64,000 bases of DNA, taken from Akkermansia muciniphila. GTDB taxonomy: Bacteria > Verrucomicrobiota > Verrucomicrobiia > Verrucomicrobiales > DEV007. Shown here in pieces: positions 1 to 8,944 of this stretch; position 1 is the stretch's first letter; each line of letters opens with the position of its first letter. The notes beneath the pieces were generated by a model. It was not told the origin of the DNA, searched no databases, and saw nothing but the letters and a program-made list of their open reading frames with translations. The position numbers and the translations under genes are program-made. The DNA lies in assembly GCA_945883495.1 (NCBI GenBank), contig CAMCXS010000010.1, forward strand, positions 1 to 64,000. Reading direction: 5' to 3'.

Positions 1-927
1 TCGGTCCTGCAACCCGCCGTGAAAGCGAACCTGGAAAAGCACGCGATCAAACCCACGACCACCACTTGGGAGGCGATCAAGGGCGCGGAACACATCGGCG
101 CCGTCTACGAAGTCGATCAATCGCCCATCGGCAAGACCAGCCGTTCCACGCCGGGGACCTACATCAAGGTCTTCGACGAGATTCGCAAGCTCTACGCCCA
201 GGTTCCCGATTCCCGGGCCCGGGGTTACACCGCCGGCCGGTTCAGCTTCAATAGCGCCGGGGGCCGCTGCGAAACCTGCCAAGGCAACGGCCAAATCAAG
301 CTGGAGATGAGCTTCCTCCCGACGGCGTATGTCCCTTGCGACGATTGCCAAGGCATGCGCTACAACGCTGCGACTCTGGAGATTCTCTACCAAGGCAAGA
401 ACATCGGCGAAGTCATGCAAATGAGCATCGACGAAGCCGCCACCTTCTTCGAGGCCAGCCCGCGCATCGCCCGCTGCCTCGGTCTCTTGCGCGACACCGG
501 TCTCGGCTATCTCCAAATCGGCCAGCCCAGCCCGACTCTCTCCGGAGGCGAGGCGCAGCGCATCAAGCTCGTCAGCGAATTGACCCGCGGGGTGAACCGG
601 TTCCAAAACGCCCGGCTTCGGCAAAACCGGATCGAGAAATCCCACCTCTACCTCATTGAAGAACCGTCCATCGGCCTCCACAAAGCCGACGTCGTGCGGC
701 TCCTCGACGTGCTCCACCGGCTGGTCGACGACGGCGCCACGGTCGTGGTCATCGAGCACAACCTGGAGATTCTCGCCGAAGCGGATTTCGTGATCGAAAT
801 CGGCCCGGAAGCGGGCTCGGCCGGGGGGCAACTGGTGGCGGACGGGACGCCGGAAGCCTTGATCAAGGTCAAAGGGAGCCGGACCGGGCCGTTCTTGAAG
901 GGGACGTTGCGGGGAAAATCGACCTAG
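1..927 (+). CDS. uvrA: Excinuclease UvrA, C-terminal part (5' end outside window)
   Basis: C-terminal 308 codons of the UvrA damage-recognition ATPase of nucleotide excision repair; the reading frame is open from base 1, so the gene begins upstream. Visible are the zinc finger Cys-X2-Cys-X19-Cys-X2-Cys (codons at 268, 277, 337 and 346), the ABC signature LSGGEAQRIKL near base 538, and a Walker B region LYLIEEPSIGLH near 649 followed by VVVIEHN. Two points are odd. The usual aspartate of the LDEP motif is Glu (IEEP), and roughly 15 extra residues sit between the signature helix and Walker B. I remember such IEEP forms in UvrA proteins of this group of bacteria but cannot verify it here. It converges on the lactate permease with 22 bp between stops. 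Confidence 0.93.
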   Translation, partial: SVLQPAVKANLEKHAIKPTTTTWEAIKGAEHIGAVYEVDQSPIGKTSRSTPGTYIKVFDEIRKLYAQVPDSRARGYTAGRFSFNSAGGRCETCQGNGQIKLEMSFLPTAYVPCDDCQGMRYNAATLEILYQGKNIGEVMQMSIDEAATFFEASPRIARCLGLLRDTGLGYLQIGQPSPTLSGGEAQRIKLVSELTRGVNRFQNARLRQNRIEKSHLYLIEEPSIGLHKADVVRLLDVLHRLVDDGATVVVIEHNLEILAEADFVIEIGPEAGSAGGQLVADGTPEALIKVKGSRTGPFLKGTLRGKST

Positions 928-949
928 AAGTCGATCCGGAACGCAACCG

Positions 950-2617
950 TCATCGCACGACCATCCCAGTGAACGGCGGAGAATAGGCCTGCAAGAACAC
1001 GAGCAATCCCAGGAGCCCAGCCAGGGCCAAGCTGTGCCAGAAGACGAAACGCAAGATCGCGCCTTCGTGCCCGTACCAATTCGTGGCGGTGCTGGCGACG
1101 ACGATGCTCTGGGCATCGACCATTTTGCCCATGACGCCGCCGGAACTGTTGGCAGCGCCCATGAGCACTGGACTGATGCCGAGTTGTTCCGACGTGATCC
1201 TCTGCAGACTTCCAAACAGTACGTTGGAAGCGGTATCGGACCCGGTCAGCGCAACGCCGAGCCAGCCAAGCAACGTCCCAAAGAACGGATAGAGCCAGCC
1301 GGTGCGAGCAAGCGCCAGTCCGAGGGTGGCATCGGTCCCCGAATACTTGGTGACGTTCCCCAAAGCCAGCATGGCCGCGATCGTGAGCAGCGACCAGCGG
1401 ACCCGCCAGATCGTCCGAGCGTAGGTGCACAGCATCGCTTTGGGCCCGCATCCCATGACCAACCCGGCGAGCAACGCGGCGGCGAGGATGCCGGTTCCCG
1501 TCGCGGAGAGAGAATTCAGTTTGAATTCGGCGGCTTCGGGCGCGGCCCCAACCGGCGCCACTGGCGGCATTCGTTGCACGCGTTGATGGAGACGCGGGAC
1601 TGAAAACTTCGGCGAGTGGATTTGATCCAAAGCAGACTTCGTTTGCGGTAAGCCCCAAGTCAGGATGAAGGCGGTCAGGATGATCCATGGCATCCAAGCC
1701 CGCCGCACAGCTCCCGGCGCCGGAGCTTCGATTTGCAGCCCAACCACCTCACCTGAAGCCACGACGCGAAGCTCCCCATCCTCCCCCAGAAGCATCATCC
1801 GCCGCGGACGCCATACCCGCAAAAGCAACACCGTGGAGGCAATGGCGCAGCCACCGGCCACGATATCGACGAGCCAGGGACCATGCAGATTGGAAACCAG
1901 GAACTGAGGCACGGCGAAGGCCAGACCCGCCGTGAGCGCCGCTGGCCAGACATCGCCCAACCCGCGCCACCCGGCGAAGGTGACCACCAGCCAGAACGGA
2001 ATCATGACCGAGAAGATCGGAAGCTGACGCCCTACCATGGCGGATACCTGGCGCACATCCAAGCCCGTTACCTGTTCCAGCGTGGTGATGGGAATTCCCA
2101 AGGAACCAAAGGCCACCGGCGCGGTGTTTGCGATGAGCGCCAGCCCAGAAGCATGGAGTGGCTTGAACCCGAGCTGAATGAGAATCGCCGCCGTGATCGC
2201 CACCGGCGCCCCGAACCCGGCCATCCCTTCGAGGAACGATCCGAAGGCAAACGCGATCAGAATGAGCTGGACCCGCGCATCCGGGGCCACCCGCGCCAGG
2301 CTGTCCCGCAGCACATCGAACAGACCGCGATCCACCGTAAGCTGGTAGAGAAACATCACATTCAGAATGATCCAGCCGATCGGAAACAACCCGAACGCCG
2401 CTCCGTAAAGGGCCGTGGCCGCCGCGGCATCGCCAGGCATGCCATTGGTGCCGATCGCCAACCCCAGGGCGAGCGTCAACCCCAGCAAGGCCGCCACATG
2501 GGTGCGGAGGTGAAGGATCGCGATCGCCCCCAAAACGACCACCACTGGGACCGCCGCCACGATGGTGGAAACGACGGGGTTGCCGAAGGGATCATAGTTC
2601 TGCGCCCAAGGGTTCAT
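950..2617 (-). CDS. lldP: L-lactate permease family transporter
   Basis: Membrane permease of the LctP/LldP family (555 aa), which imports lactate or glycolate with protons. Hydrophobic segments run over almost the whole length. Family hallmarks are SFLEGMAGFGAP near residue 128, NTAPVAFGSLGIP near 165, and the C-terminal blocks TGSDTASNVLFG and AANSSGGVMGKM that match the conserved end of LldP. The length matches the family (about 550 aa). There is a basic, slightly polar central loop near residues 270-350. No lactate dehydrogenase gene or regulator is adjacent, so which 2-hydroxy acid it carries is open. Single-gene unit on the minus strand; the upstream side faces a tiny plus-strand gene. 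Confidence 0.92.
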   Translation of the reverse strand: MNPWAQNYDPFGNPVVSTIVAAVPVVVVLGAIAILHLRTHVAALLGLTLALGLAIGTNGMPGDAAAATALYGAAFGLFPIGWIILNVMFLYQLTVDRGLFDVLRDSLARVAPDARVQLILIAFAFGSFLEGMAGFGAPVAITAAILIQLGFKPLHASGLALIANTAPVAFGSLGIPITTLEQVTGLDVRQVSAMVGRQLPIFSVMIPFWLVVTFAGWRGLGDVWPAALTAGLAFAVPQFLVSNLHGPWLVDIVAGGCAIASTVLLLRVWRPRRMMLLGEDGELRVVASGEVVGLQIEAPAPGAVRRAWMPWIILTAFILTWGLPQTKSALDQIHSPKFSVPRLHQRVQRMPPVAPVGAAPEAAEFKLNSLSATGTGILAAALLAGLVMGCGPKAMLCTYARTIWRVRWSLLTIAAMLALGNVTKYSGTDATLGLALARTGWLYPFFGTLLGWLGVALTGSDTASNVLFGSLQRITSEQLGISPVLMGAANSSGGVMGKMVDAQSIVVASTATNWYGHEGAILRFVFWHSLALAGLLGLLVFLQAYSPPFTGMVVR

Positions 2618-2719
2618 CGAGCCCGGATGCTAGGTGCAACAGAGGGAGCGTGGCGACGGAAAAAGTGGGCAAGATACCGGCGCGGACCCCTCGCGACTCC
2701 GAGCCGCAGCTAGAAGAGG

Positions 2720-2827
2720 ATGGAACCTCCCGAAGACGAAAGGCCCCCGGAGCACCATCCCATCGACCAAGACCGGATCGACGAAGCCATGAAGGAACCG
2801 TTCCCGGCCAGCGATCCACCTTCCTGA
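2720..2827 (+). CDS. 35-aa small acidic protein with C-terminal FPASDPPS motif
   Basis: Short open frame of 35 codons. An in-frame TAG nine bases upstream fixes ATG 2720 as the only possible start. The product is acidic and Pro-rich at the N-terminus and ends EAMKEPFPASDPPS. Small proteins ending in E-(S/P)-FPASDPP are a recurrent, functionally unknown family in Gram-negative bacteria, and this family match is the main reason for calling the gene. An AGAAGAGG purine stretch lies directly before the ATG, closer than an ideal ribosome site. The gene lies between two minus-strand genes and is followed at once by a hairpin. Function unknown. Confidence 0.68.
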   Translation: MEPPEDERPPEHHPIDQDRIDEAMKEPFPASDPPS

Positions 2828-2847
2828 ACCGCCGGACGCGAAAACGT

Positions 2848-2868
2848 GCCTCCGGAATCCCCGGAGGC
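2848..2868 (-). terminator. Perfect 8-bp hairpin, probable terminator of the aminotransferase gene
   Basis: GCCTCCGG (2848-2855) and CCGGAGGC (2861-2868) pair perfectly around a 5-nt loop. Read on the minus strand the stem is followed by ACGTTTTCGC, a weak T-run. It lies 40 bp beyond the stop of the minus-strand aminotransferase and 21 bp beyond the stop of the small plus-strand gene, so it may serve both. Confidence 0.5.
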
Positions 2869-2907
2869 CGAGCCCGATTGAACCCCAAGCAGAGCCGTTC
2901 CGGTCGA

Positions 2908-4101
2908 TTAATGGGATTGGCAGAAGTTCTCGAACCGGTCGAGGCCCTTCTTGATCACGTCAAGGCTGGTCGCGTAGCTCAAGCGGACGCTGTAGTCATG
3001 ACCAAACGCCACTCCGGGAACAGCCGCCACCTGGTAGCGGCTGAGGAGCTTCTCCGTGAGGTTGATCGACTTGATGCCCATCGGGCTGGTATCGACCAAG
3101 AAGTAGAACGCGCCATTCGGCTCCATGACCCGGACGTTCGAGATCGAGCGGAGGCGCTGCAGCATGTAATTGCGGCGCATGTCGAACTCGTCCCGCATGT
3201 CGCTCACGAACCCCTGGTCGGCCGTAATCGCCGCCAACGCCCCGTATTGGGCGAACGTGGTCGGGTTCGAAGTGGTGTGGCTCTGGAAATTGTCGATGGC
3301 GTTGGCGATCGGGAGCGGCGCGGCGAGGTATCCCAAACGCCATCCGGTCATCGAGTAGGCCTTGCTAAAGCCGTTCACCGTGATCGTGAGCTCCTTGATG
3401 TGGGGATTGAGCGACGCGATGCTGATGTGCTCCTTTTCGTTGTAGATCAGCTTCTCGTAAATCTCATCGGAAAGGACCAGAATGTCCTCCGCAACGGCGA
3501 TTTCGGCGATCGCTTCGAGTTCTTCCCGTGTGTAAACCGAACCCGTCGGGTTGTTCGGGCTATTGATGATGACCATCTTGGTCCGCCCGCTCATGTGGTT
3601 GTCGAAGTCTTCGGCGGTCAGCTTCCAGCCGTTCTCAAACTTCGTATCGACGAACACCGGCACCGCGCCCACGGACTTCACCATTTCCGGGTAGCTCGTC
3701 CAATACGGCGCAGGGATGAGGACTTCGTCGCCAGGATTACAGACCGCCGCGATGGCGTTGAACACACTTTGCTTGGCACCGCAGCTGACGATGACCTGCT
3801 CCTTGGTGACCTCGAAGTGGTTTTCCAGCAGCAACTTGTCCGCGATCGCCTGACGCAGCTCGGGGATGCCAGAGGAAGCGGTGTATTTCGTCTTTCCCTG
3901 CTCCAATGCAGCGATCGCGGCCGCCTTGATGAAATCCGGCGTATCGAAGTCCGGCTCTCCGGCTCCAAAGCTGGCGATGTCGATCCCTTCGGCCTGCATC
4001 TTCTTGGCTTGGGCCGTCATGGCCAAGGTCATGGAAGGAGAGAGCGAGCGAATGGTGTCCGCGATGGCGTCCTGAGCGGTGGGATTGGCGAGCGTTTTCA
4101 A
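2908..4101 (-). CDS. aspC: Class I PLP-dependent aminotransferase (aspartate aminotransferase type)
   Basis: Cytosolic pyridoxal-phosphate enzyme of fold type I, 397 aa, typical for the family. The PLP lysine is Lys247 in NGFSKAYSMTGWRLGY. The cofactor-ring Asp212 is in SDEIYE, Asn183 in SPNNPTG, and the C-terminal substrate-carboxylate arginine is in VRLSYA. The Iγ-type pattern (GAGEPDFDTP near residue 46, KYTASSGIPELR near 72) is that of thermophile-type aspartate or aspartate/prephenate aminotransferases, so aspartate/2-oxoglutarate transamination is the best guess. Prephenate or aromatic substrates cannot be excluded. It stands alone with 255 bp to prmA upstream. ATG 4101 is used; Met24 would be a less likely start because conserved sequence begins before it. 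Confidence 0.88.
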   Translation of the reverse strand: MKTLANPTAQDAIADTIRSLSPSMTLAMTAQAKKMQAEGIDIASFGAGEPDFDTPDFIKAAAIAALEQGKTKYTASSGIPELRQAIADKLLLENHFEVTKEQVIVSCGAKQSVFNAIAAVCNPGDEVLIPAPYWTSYPEMVKSVGAVPVFVDTKFENGWKLTAEDFDNHMSGRTKMVIINSPNNPTGSVYTREELEAIAEIAVAEDILVLSDEIYEKLIYNEKEHISIASLNPHIKELTITVNGFSKAYSMTGWRLGYLAAPLPIANAIDNFQSHTTSNPTTFAQYGALAAITADQGFVSDMRDEFDMRRNYMLQRLRSISNVRVMEPNGAFYFLVDTSPMGIKSINLTEKLLSRYQVAAVPGVAFGHDYSVRLSYATSLDVIKKGLDRFENFCQSH

Positions 4102-4356
4102 AGGGCTAGGGAATTGAAGTCAGTCGAGTCGAGTTGGGCCGCAAAATCGTTGGGTTCCCGGACGGAATCTCGCAGGCGCTCCGTCCATCGCGCGAGGCAA
4201 AATCGCGGATAAGGCCGGGGGCCGGTTAGGTCGTCCGTTCCCCGCGGGCCTTGGGGGGAACTACTGCGGATGCGAGGTCCAATCCGAAACCGACGGGGAT
4301 CATTTCATTAGCCCGAATGCTCCGACGCGCAAGGAATAATGGAACTCAGTTCAAGT

Positions 4357-5217
4357 CTACTGCGCCACCACAAGCCGGAGCGTGGTCCAGGGACCAGCAT
4401 CGACCCGCGAATCCAGCCGTAGCCCCGATGCCTCCGCCGCCTCTATCACGGCCGCTGCTTGCTCGCCCAAAATTCCGGACAAAATCACCACTCCCTCCTC
4501 GCGCACCGAACGCCGGATCCCCGGCATCGCCTGCCGTAGAATCTCGCTGAAGAGATTCCCCAACACCAAGTCGTAGGTCTTTTCCGGTTCCCAAGCGAGA
4601 ACGTCTGCTTCGGCCCAAGTGACCGCCTCGCCCCCAGGCGCCCCGTTGCTCTCCCAATAGCGATGCGCCGCCGCCACCGCCAAGGGGTCGTTGTCCAATC
4701 CATCGACCCGGGTTGCCCCCAGCTTGGCCGCGGCGATCCCCAGAATCCCGGTGCCACAGCCCAAATCGAGCACATCCTTGCCCGCCACCCCGCCGTTCTC
4801 CGCTTCCGCGACCAGAAGGTCCAAACAAGTGGCAGTGGTCGCATGATCCCCGGTACCAAAGGCTACGCCCGGGGGGAAAATCAGCAGCTCGCGGCCCGGA
4901 TGAGACGCCTGCAACGCTTCCAAGAACTCCGGACGCTCATCCAACGTGAGAACGAACCGCTCCCGGATCGGCAAAACATAGCCAAGCCATTCCCGGGCGG
5001 CCACGGCCACCCAATCCTGATCACCGATCTCATCGAGTTGCCCTCCCCAGAGTTCGACGAGGCGTTGCGCCTGCTCGCCGTCTTGAAGAAAGGCTTCGAT
5101 GCGAACTTCCTCGCGTCCGGGCTGCTCATGGAAACAGGCGAAGATTTCCGCCATGGCGAACATCGCCTCCCATTGCTCCTCCTCCGGCGCGGCAATCTCC
5201 TTGGACCAACGGAACAT
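4357..5217 (-). CDS. prmA: Ribosomal protein L11 methyltransferase
   Basis: SAM-dependent methyltransferase that trimethylates ribosomal protein L11; 286 aa from the chosen start. Seen are GTGDHATT (about residue 121), the SAM-binding motif I DLGCGTGILGIAA (about 141), the acidic motif LDNDPLA (about 170) and a GNLFSEIL block where PrmA proteins carry their substrate-loop motif. The frame is open to 5247, but that longer start would lie inside the intrinsic terminator of the tRNA gene upstream (5246-5267). Met 5217 (MFRWSKE) is therefore preferred. Assignment to PrmA rather than another class I methyltransferase rests on overall layout, and is good but not certain. Confidence 0.87.
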   Translation of the reverse strand: MFRWSKEIAAPEEEQWEAMFAMAEIFACFHEQPGREEVRIEAFLQDGEQAQRLVELWGGQLDEIGDQDWVAVAAREWLGYVLPIRERFVLTLDERPEFLEALQASHPGRELLIFPPGVAFGTGDHATTATCLDLLVAEAENGGVAGKDVLDLGCGTGILGIAAAKLGATRVDGLDNDPLAVAAAHRYWESNGAPGGEAVTWAEADVLAWEPEKTYDLVLGNLFSEILRQAMPGIRRSVREEGVVILSGILGEQAAAVIEAAEASGLRLDSRVDAGPWTTLRLVVAQ

Positions 5218-5245
5218 GCCGACTGAAATCAACGAACCAACTTGC

Positions 5246-5267
5246 AAAAGAGGAGCCTAACGGCTCC
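5246..5267 (-). terminator. Intrinsic terminator of the tRNA-Gly gene
   Basis: On the minus strand GGAGCC-GTTA-GGCTCC forms a perfect 6-bp stem with a 4-nt loop, followed by TCTTTTG. It starts 12 nt beyond the tRNA 3' end. Because it covers the first possible start of prmA, it separates tRNA and prmA transcription and decides the prmA start. Confidence 0.75.
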
Positions 5268-5278
5268 GGGGAAGAGAG

Positions 5279-5350
5279 AGCGGGTGATGAGATTCGAACT
5301 CACGACATCAACCTTGGCAAGGTTGCGCTCTACCCCTGAGCTACACCCGC
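5279..5350 (-). tRNA. tRNA-Gly (anticodon GCC)
   Basis: 72-nt tRNA read on the minus strand. The acceptor stem GCGGGTG pairs with CACCCGC; the D arm has AGCTCAGGGGTAGAGC. The anticodon stem CAACC/GGTTG encloses the loop TTGCCAA, giving anticodon GCC. The T arm contains GTTCGAATC. The discriminator base is T (U) and CCA is not encoded. A promoter and an intrinsic terminator flank it closely, so it is probably a single-gene transcript. Confidence 0.97.
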
Positions 5351-5381
5351 GTGAGACGGTCAGTGAACCGACCGGACTGTT

Positions 5382-5409
5382 ACTATCTAGCGAAGGTCCT
5401 TTTTGGCAA
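5382..5409 (-). promoter_or_regulatory. Predicted sigma-70-type promoter of tRNA-Gly
   Basis: On the minus strand TTGCCA (5404-5409) and GATAGT (5382-5387) are separated by 16 bp, a good -35/-10 pair. The predicted start would give a leader of about 25 nt before the tRNA. Read by eye only. Confidence 0.5.
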
Positions 5410-5466
5410 GTTCATTTCTGAAAAAATTCCCTTCCGGTCCCGCCCCGCCGGGTGCAGTTTCCGCCC

Positions 5467-6252
5467 ATGGCCCTCCACGACCGGCTCCGGCAAATCCTCG
5501 AAACCAAGAAAAGCGAAGTCGCCCGCCTCAAATCCAAGGCCGATCTCCTCAAGGCCGCCTCCGCCGAGCGCAACGACTTCCGTTCCCTCGAAGCAACTCT
5601 CACCGCCGACCGGGAATCGCTCGCCTTGATCGCCGAAGTCAAAAAAGCCTCCCCTTCCGCCGGGGTCATCGCCGCGGAGTTCGATCCCGTGGTCATCGGC
5701 AAAGCCTACGAAGCCGCCGGTGCCAGCGCCATCTCCGTGCTCACGGATGAGCAGTATTTTCAAGGCCACCTCAGTTACATGACCCGCGTCCGCCAGGAGG
5801 TCTCCATTCCGGTTCTGCGCAAAGACTTCATCATCGACGAGGTCCAAATTTACGAAGCGGTGGTCGCCGGGGCCGATGCCATCCTCTTGATCGTCGCCGC
5901 CCTCGACCAAGCCCAACTCATTGATCTCCTCGATACCGCCAGCGCTTACCAGCTCGATGCCCTGGTCGAAGTCCACGACCTCGCGGAAATGGAACGCGCC
6001 CTCGATACCGAGGCCCGCATCATCGGCGTGAATAACCGGAATCTCCACACCTTTGAAGTCGATCTCCGCACTACGGAACTCCTGAGCCAAGAATTGCCTC
6101 CTGATATCGTCCTCGTCAGCGAAAGTGGGATCAAGTCCCGGAGCGATGCCGAGAAAGTCCGCTCCTGGGGCGCCGACGCCATTCTGGTGGGAGAAGCGCT
6201 CATGCGGTCTGGCGATGTCGCGGCGATGGTTCGGGAATTAGCGGTGCTCTAG
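5467..6252 (+). CDS. trpC: Indole-3-glycerol phosphate synthase
   Basis: TIM-barrel enzyme of tryptophan synthesis that converts carboxyphenylamino-deoxyribulose phosphate to indole-3-glycerol phosphate. 261 aa from ATG 5467; GTG 5452 in the same frame would add five residues. Seen are the N-terminal IGPS helix, AEVKKASPSAG with the catalytic Lys, VLTDEQYFQG, RKDFIIDEVQI, DALVEVHD, GVNNRNLHTFEVD and VSESGI, in the family order. It is not fused to TrpF, and trpF lies 8.7 kb away in a different unit, so the trp genes here are dispersed. The 172 bp downstream hold no gene I can support. Confidence 0.95.
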   Translation: MALHDRLRQILETKKSEVARLKSKADLLKAASAERNDFRSLEATLTADRESLALIAEVKKASPSAGVIAAEFDPVVIGKAYEAAGASAISVLTDEQYFQGHLSYMTRVRQEVSIPVLRKDFIIDEVQIYEAVVAGADAILLIVAALDQAQLIDLLDTASAYQLDALVEVHDLAEMERALDTEARIIGVNNRNLHTFEVDLRTTELLSQELPPDIVLVSESGIKSRSDAEKVRSWGADAILVGEALMRSGDVAAMVRELAVL

Positions 6253-6424
6253 GGAAAATTTTGTTTTTTTGAAAGAGTGAATTTCGGCGTGACGCACTGC
6301 CTAAATTCTTGACCAAGCGTTCAAGATAGGCTCTTAAGGGCGTAAGATACACGGCAAGGCCCAATCTGGCTGAATTCTTCTGGTATTCCCTCACCAGAGG
6401 CCTCGTGCTCGAACTAGCCTTTTT

Positions 6425-8890
6425 GTGAACGATTACAACCCCCAGCCTTCTTCATTCAAACCTCCCGAGCCTAGCGAAAGGGGGCCCAAGGTGGAAACTA
6501 TCTTCCAGGAGGCGCTCGATGAGCTTGTGCAATTGGCGGCCACCACTTGTGAGGTTCCGGCCGTCGCCGTCACCCGGCTGGACGAAGACTGGGTTTGGCT
6601 TTGTTCGAAAGTCGGATTGAGCGCCGACCGGCTCCCGCGATCGGGGTCCTTTTGCGAAGCGACGGCAGAACAGGGGGATCTTCTGATGATCCCCGATCTC
6701 ACGAAAGATGCGCGATTCGCGAGGCATCCCCTTGTGGCCGAAGCACCCAAGCTCAGGTTCTACGCCGCCATGCCCTTACACGGGGCTGGCCGGCAAGTAT
6801 TTGGCACGCTTTGCCTCCTGGATCCGAAACCGCGGTCACTCTCGCCCGTTCAGGAGCAGACTCTGCGAGTTCTGAGCCGGCAAGTGTCCGCGCAATTCGA
6901 GCTCGAGCAACTGCACAACAAAGCCCTGTTGGAAAGTGAAACGTGGCGGCGAGCCCTGACCGACTCCGCCTTGGACGCCGTCATCACCATTGACCACCTG
7001 GAACAGATCATTGAATTCAATCCAGCCGCGGAGCGGCTTTTTGGATGGTCGCATGACGAAGTCATCGGTCAAAACATGCCTGACTGTTTGATTCCCGAGG
7101 CGCAGCGGCAAGGTTGCCGACGGGGCATCGCCCGATTCCTCGACACCCACGCCTCGAAAGTGCTGGGCCGCCGTCTTGAACTGCAGGCCTTGCGGCGCGA
7201 CGGGATCGAGGTTCCAGTGGAGCTTACCGTGATGCAGATGGGCCAGCATTGGCCCCCTCGATTCACGGCATTCCTTCGCGATCTCACGGATAGAAAAGCC
7301 GCTGAAGCGGAGCTGGCCGAAGCGGCTCGATTTTCTGAAGAGGTCATCAATTCGCTCCGCAAAAGCGAAGAACGCTACCGCGCGTTATTTGAACGCGCGC
7401 CGGATGGAATCCTCATCGGCACGCCAGACAGCCGCTATCTGGACGGCAATCCCAGCATCTGCCGCATGCTGGGGTATACTCACGAAGAACTCCTCACCCT
7501 CAGCGCGCAGGACATCATCGTCGAGAACGAAATGCCACAAATCCAACCCGTTTTCGATGCCATTCACCACGGCGTGGAGCATCATCGGGAGTGGCATTTC
7601 CGCCGCAAGGACGGTTCTGTGTTCCCGGTCGAAATCATCGCCACGCAGACCCCGGACGGCAACCTGCTCGGCATGATCCGCGATATCACGGAACGCAAAC
7701 AATTGGAGGCGCAATTCCTCCGCGCGCAACGCTTGGAAAGCATCGGAACACTGGCCGGTGGCATCGCGCACGATCTGAACAACTCCCTCAGCCCGATCTT
7801 GATGGCGCTGACTCTTCTCGCACGCCGCTTCACCGATCCGGCGAGTACGGAGTTGATCTCATTGATTCAGGAAAGCGCCAATCATGGCGCCAATATGGTC
7901 AAGCAGGTGCTTTCGTTCTCCCGGCGCATCGAGGGGCAGCGAATCGGCTTGCAGCTCTCCCACCTCATCCACGAGGTAGAGAAGTTCGCCAACGATACCT
8001 TCCTGAAGGACATTGTTGTGAGCACGCAAATCGATCCTTCTCTTTGGATTGTCAGAGGGGATCCCACCCAGCTTCACCAGGTGCTGATGAACCTCTGCGT
8101 CAACTCCCGCGACGCGATGCCGACCGGAGGCAAACTCACGCTTTCCGCCGATAATTTTACCGTGGACGAGCACTATGCGGCCCTTGCGATAGAGGCCAAG
8201 GCCGGACCTTACGTTGTCCTGACCGTGGAGGATACTGGGGCGGGCATGTCGCCGGAGGTGGCTACCAGAATCTTTGACCCTTTTTTCACCACAAAGGAGG
8301 TAGGAAAAGGTACCGGGCTCGGCCTATCGACGACGCTCACCATTATCAAAAGCCACGGAGGGTTTGTCCGCGTTCACAGCACCCCGGAGCAGGGCAGCAA
8401 ATTCGAGATCTTTCTTCCCGCAGCACCGGACGTTCCCGAAGCGGGCCCCCCCCCGGTTGACCTCGGTGGGCCAGAAGGCCATGGGGAACTCATCCTGGTC
8501 GTGGACGACGAGCTAGCGGTCCGCAAAATCACTCAACAGACGCTCGAGGCCTTTGGATACCGGGTCCTGCTGGCGGGTGATGGCGCGGAGGCCCTGGCCG
8601 TATTCGCCAAGCACAGCGAGGAGATCGCCGCCGTCTTTACGGATATGACCATGCCGGTGATGGGCGGCGCTGCGGAAATCCAAATTCTCCGGAAGATGAA
8701 GCCCACCCTGCCGATTGTTGCGACCAGTGGACTCGATGCAAACGGTCCGCAGTCTCGTGCGGCCGAGCTAAAGCGCCTCGGAGTCGATTTCTTTCTGGAG
8801 AAGCCGTTCGGGGCAAATCTACTGCTGCGCACCCTCAAAGAGGCGATTGCCCGCTCAACATCCGGCACGTCCAACGCCGAATTTCGATAA
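6425..8890 (+). CDS. Hybrid sensor histidine kinase (GAF-PAS-PAS-HisKA-HATPase-REC)
   Basis: Soluble hybrid kinase of 821 aa with no membrane segment. The order is a GAF domain (about 20-165, with the SFCEA...PDLTKDARF pattern), two PAS domains (about 172-285 and 310-430, each ending in an RDxTxRK motif), HisKA with the phosphorylatable His449 in GGIAHDLNN, HATPase with MNLCVNSRDAM (N box), EDTGAGM (G1) and GTGLGLST (G2), then a receiver domain with DDE near 695, phosphoacceptor Asp740 (FTDMTMP) and EKPF. The GTG at 6425 is the only start that keeps the GAF domain. A partner regulator is not adjacent, so output is unknown. Such proteins usually sense light, redox or small ligands through GAF/PAS; the ligand cannot be read here. 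Confidence 0.93.
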   Translation: MNDYNPQPSSFKPPEPSERGPKVETIFQEALDELVQLAATTCEVPAVAVTRLDEDWVWLCSKVGLSADRLPRSGSFCEATAEQGDLLMIPDLTKDARFARHPLVAEAPKLRFYAAMPLHGAGRQVFGTLCLLDPKPRSLSPVQEQTLRVLSRQVSAQFELEQLHNKALLESETWRRALTDSALDAVITIDHLEQIIEFNPAAERLFGWSHDEVIGQNMPDCLIPEAQRQGCRRGIARFLDTHASKVLGRRLELQALRRDGIEVPVELTVMQMGQHWPPRFTAFLRDLTDRKAAEAELAEAARFSEEVINSLRKSEERYRALFERAPDGILIGTPDSRYLDGNPSICRMLGYTHEELLTLSAQDIIVENEMPQIQPVFDAIHHGVEHHREWHFRRKDGSVFPVEIIATQTPDGNLLGMIRDITERKQLEAQFLRAQRLESIGTLAGGIAHDLNNSLSPILMALTLLARRFTDPASTELISLIQESANHGANMVKQVLSFSRRIEGQRIGLQLSHLIHEVEKFANDTFLKDIVVSTQIDPSLWIVRGDPTQLHQVLMNLCVNSRDAMPTGGKLTLSADNFTVDEHYAALAIEAKAGPYVVLTVEDTGAGMSPEVATRIFDPFFTTKEVGKGTGLGLSTTLTIIKSHGGFVRVHSTPEQGSKFEIFLPAAPDVPEAGPPPVDLGGPEGHGELILVVDDELAVRKITQQTLEAFGYRVLLAGDGAEALAVFAKHSEEIAAVFTDMTMPVMGGAAEIQILRKMKPTLPIVATSGLDANGPQSRAAELKRLGVDFFLEKPFGANLLLRTLKEAIARSTSGTSNAEFR

Positions 8891-8944
8891 TTTCGTAACA
8901 GTTTCTCGCTTGCCCGAACCGCCGCAAGTGGCCGATCGTGGCAA

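Noticed and set aside
2650-4212. 520-codon plus-strand open frame over the aminotransferase
   Set aside because: Antisense shadow; the aminotransferase on the other strand has all catalytic residues. Only the small gene at 2720-2827, in another frame, is kept.
5246-5247. Upstream start of prmA at 5247
   Set aside because: Lies within the terminator hairpin of the tRNA gene; Met 5217 matches the usual N-terminus better.
6253-6424. Promoter TTGACC-17-TCTTAA and a 64-codon minus-strand frame
   Set aside because: The -10 box matches only half of the consensus, and the frame has no features of a protein.
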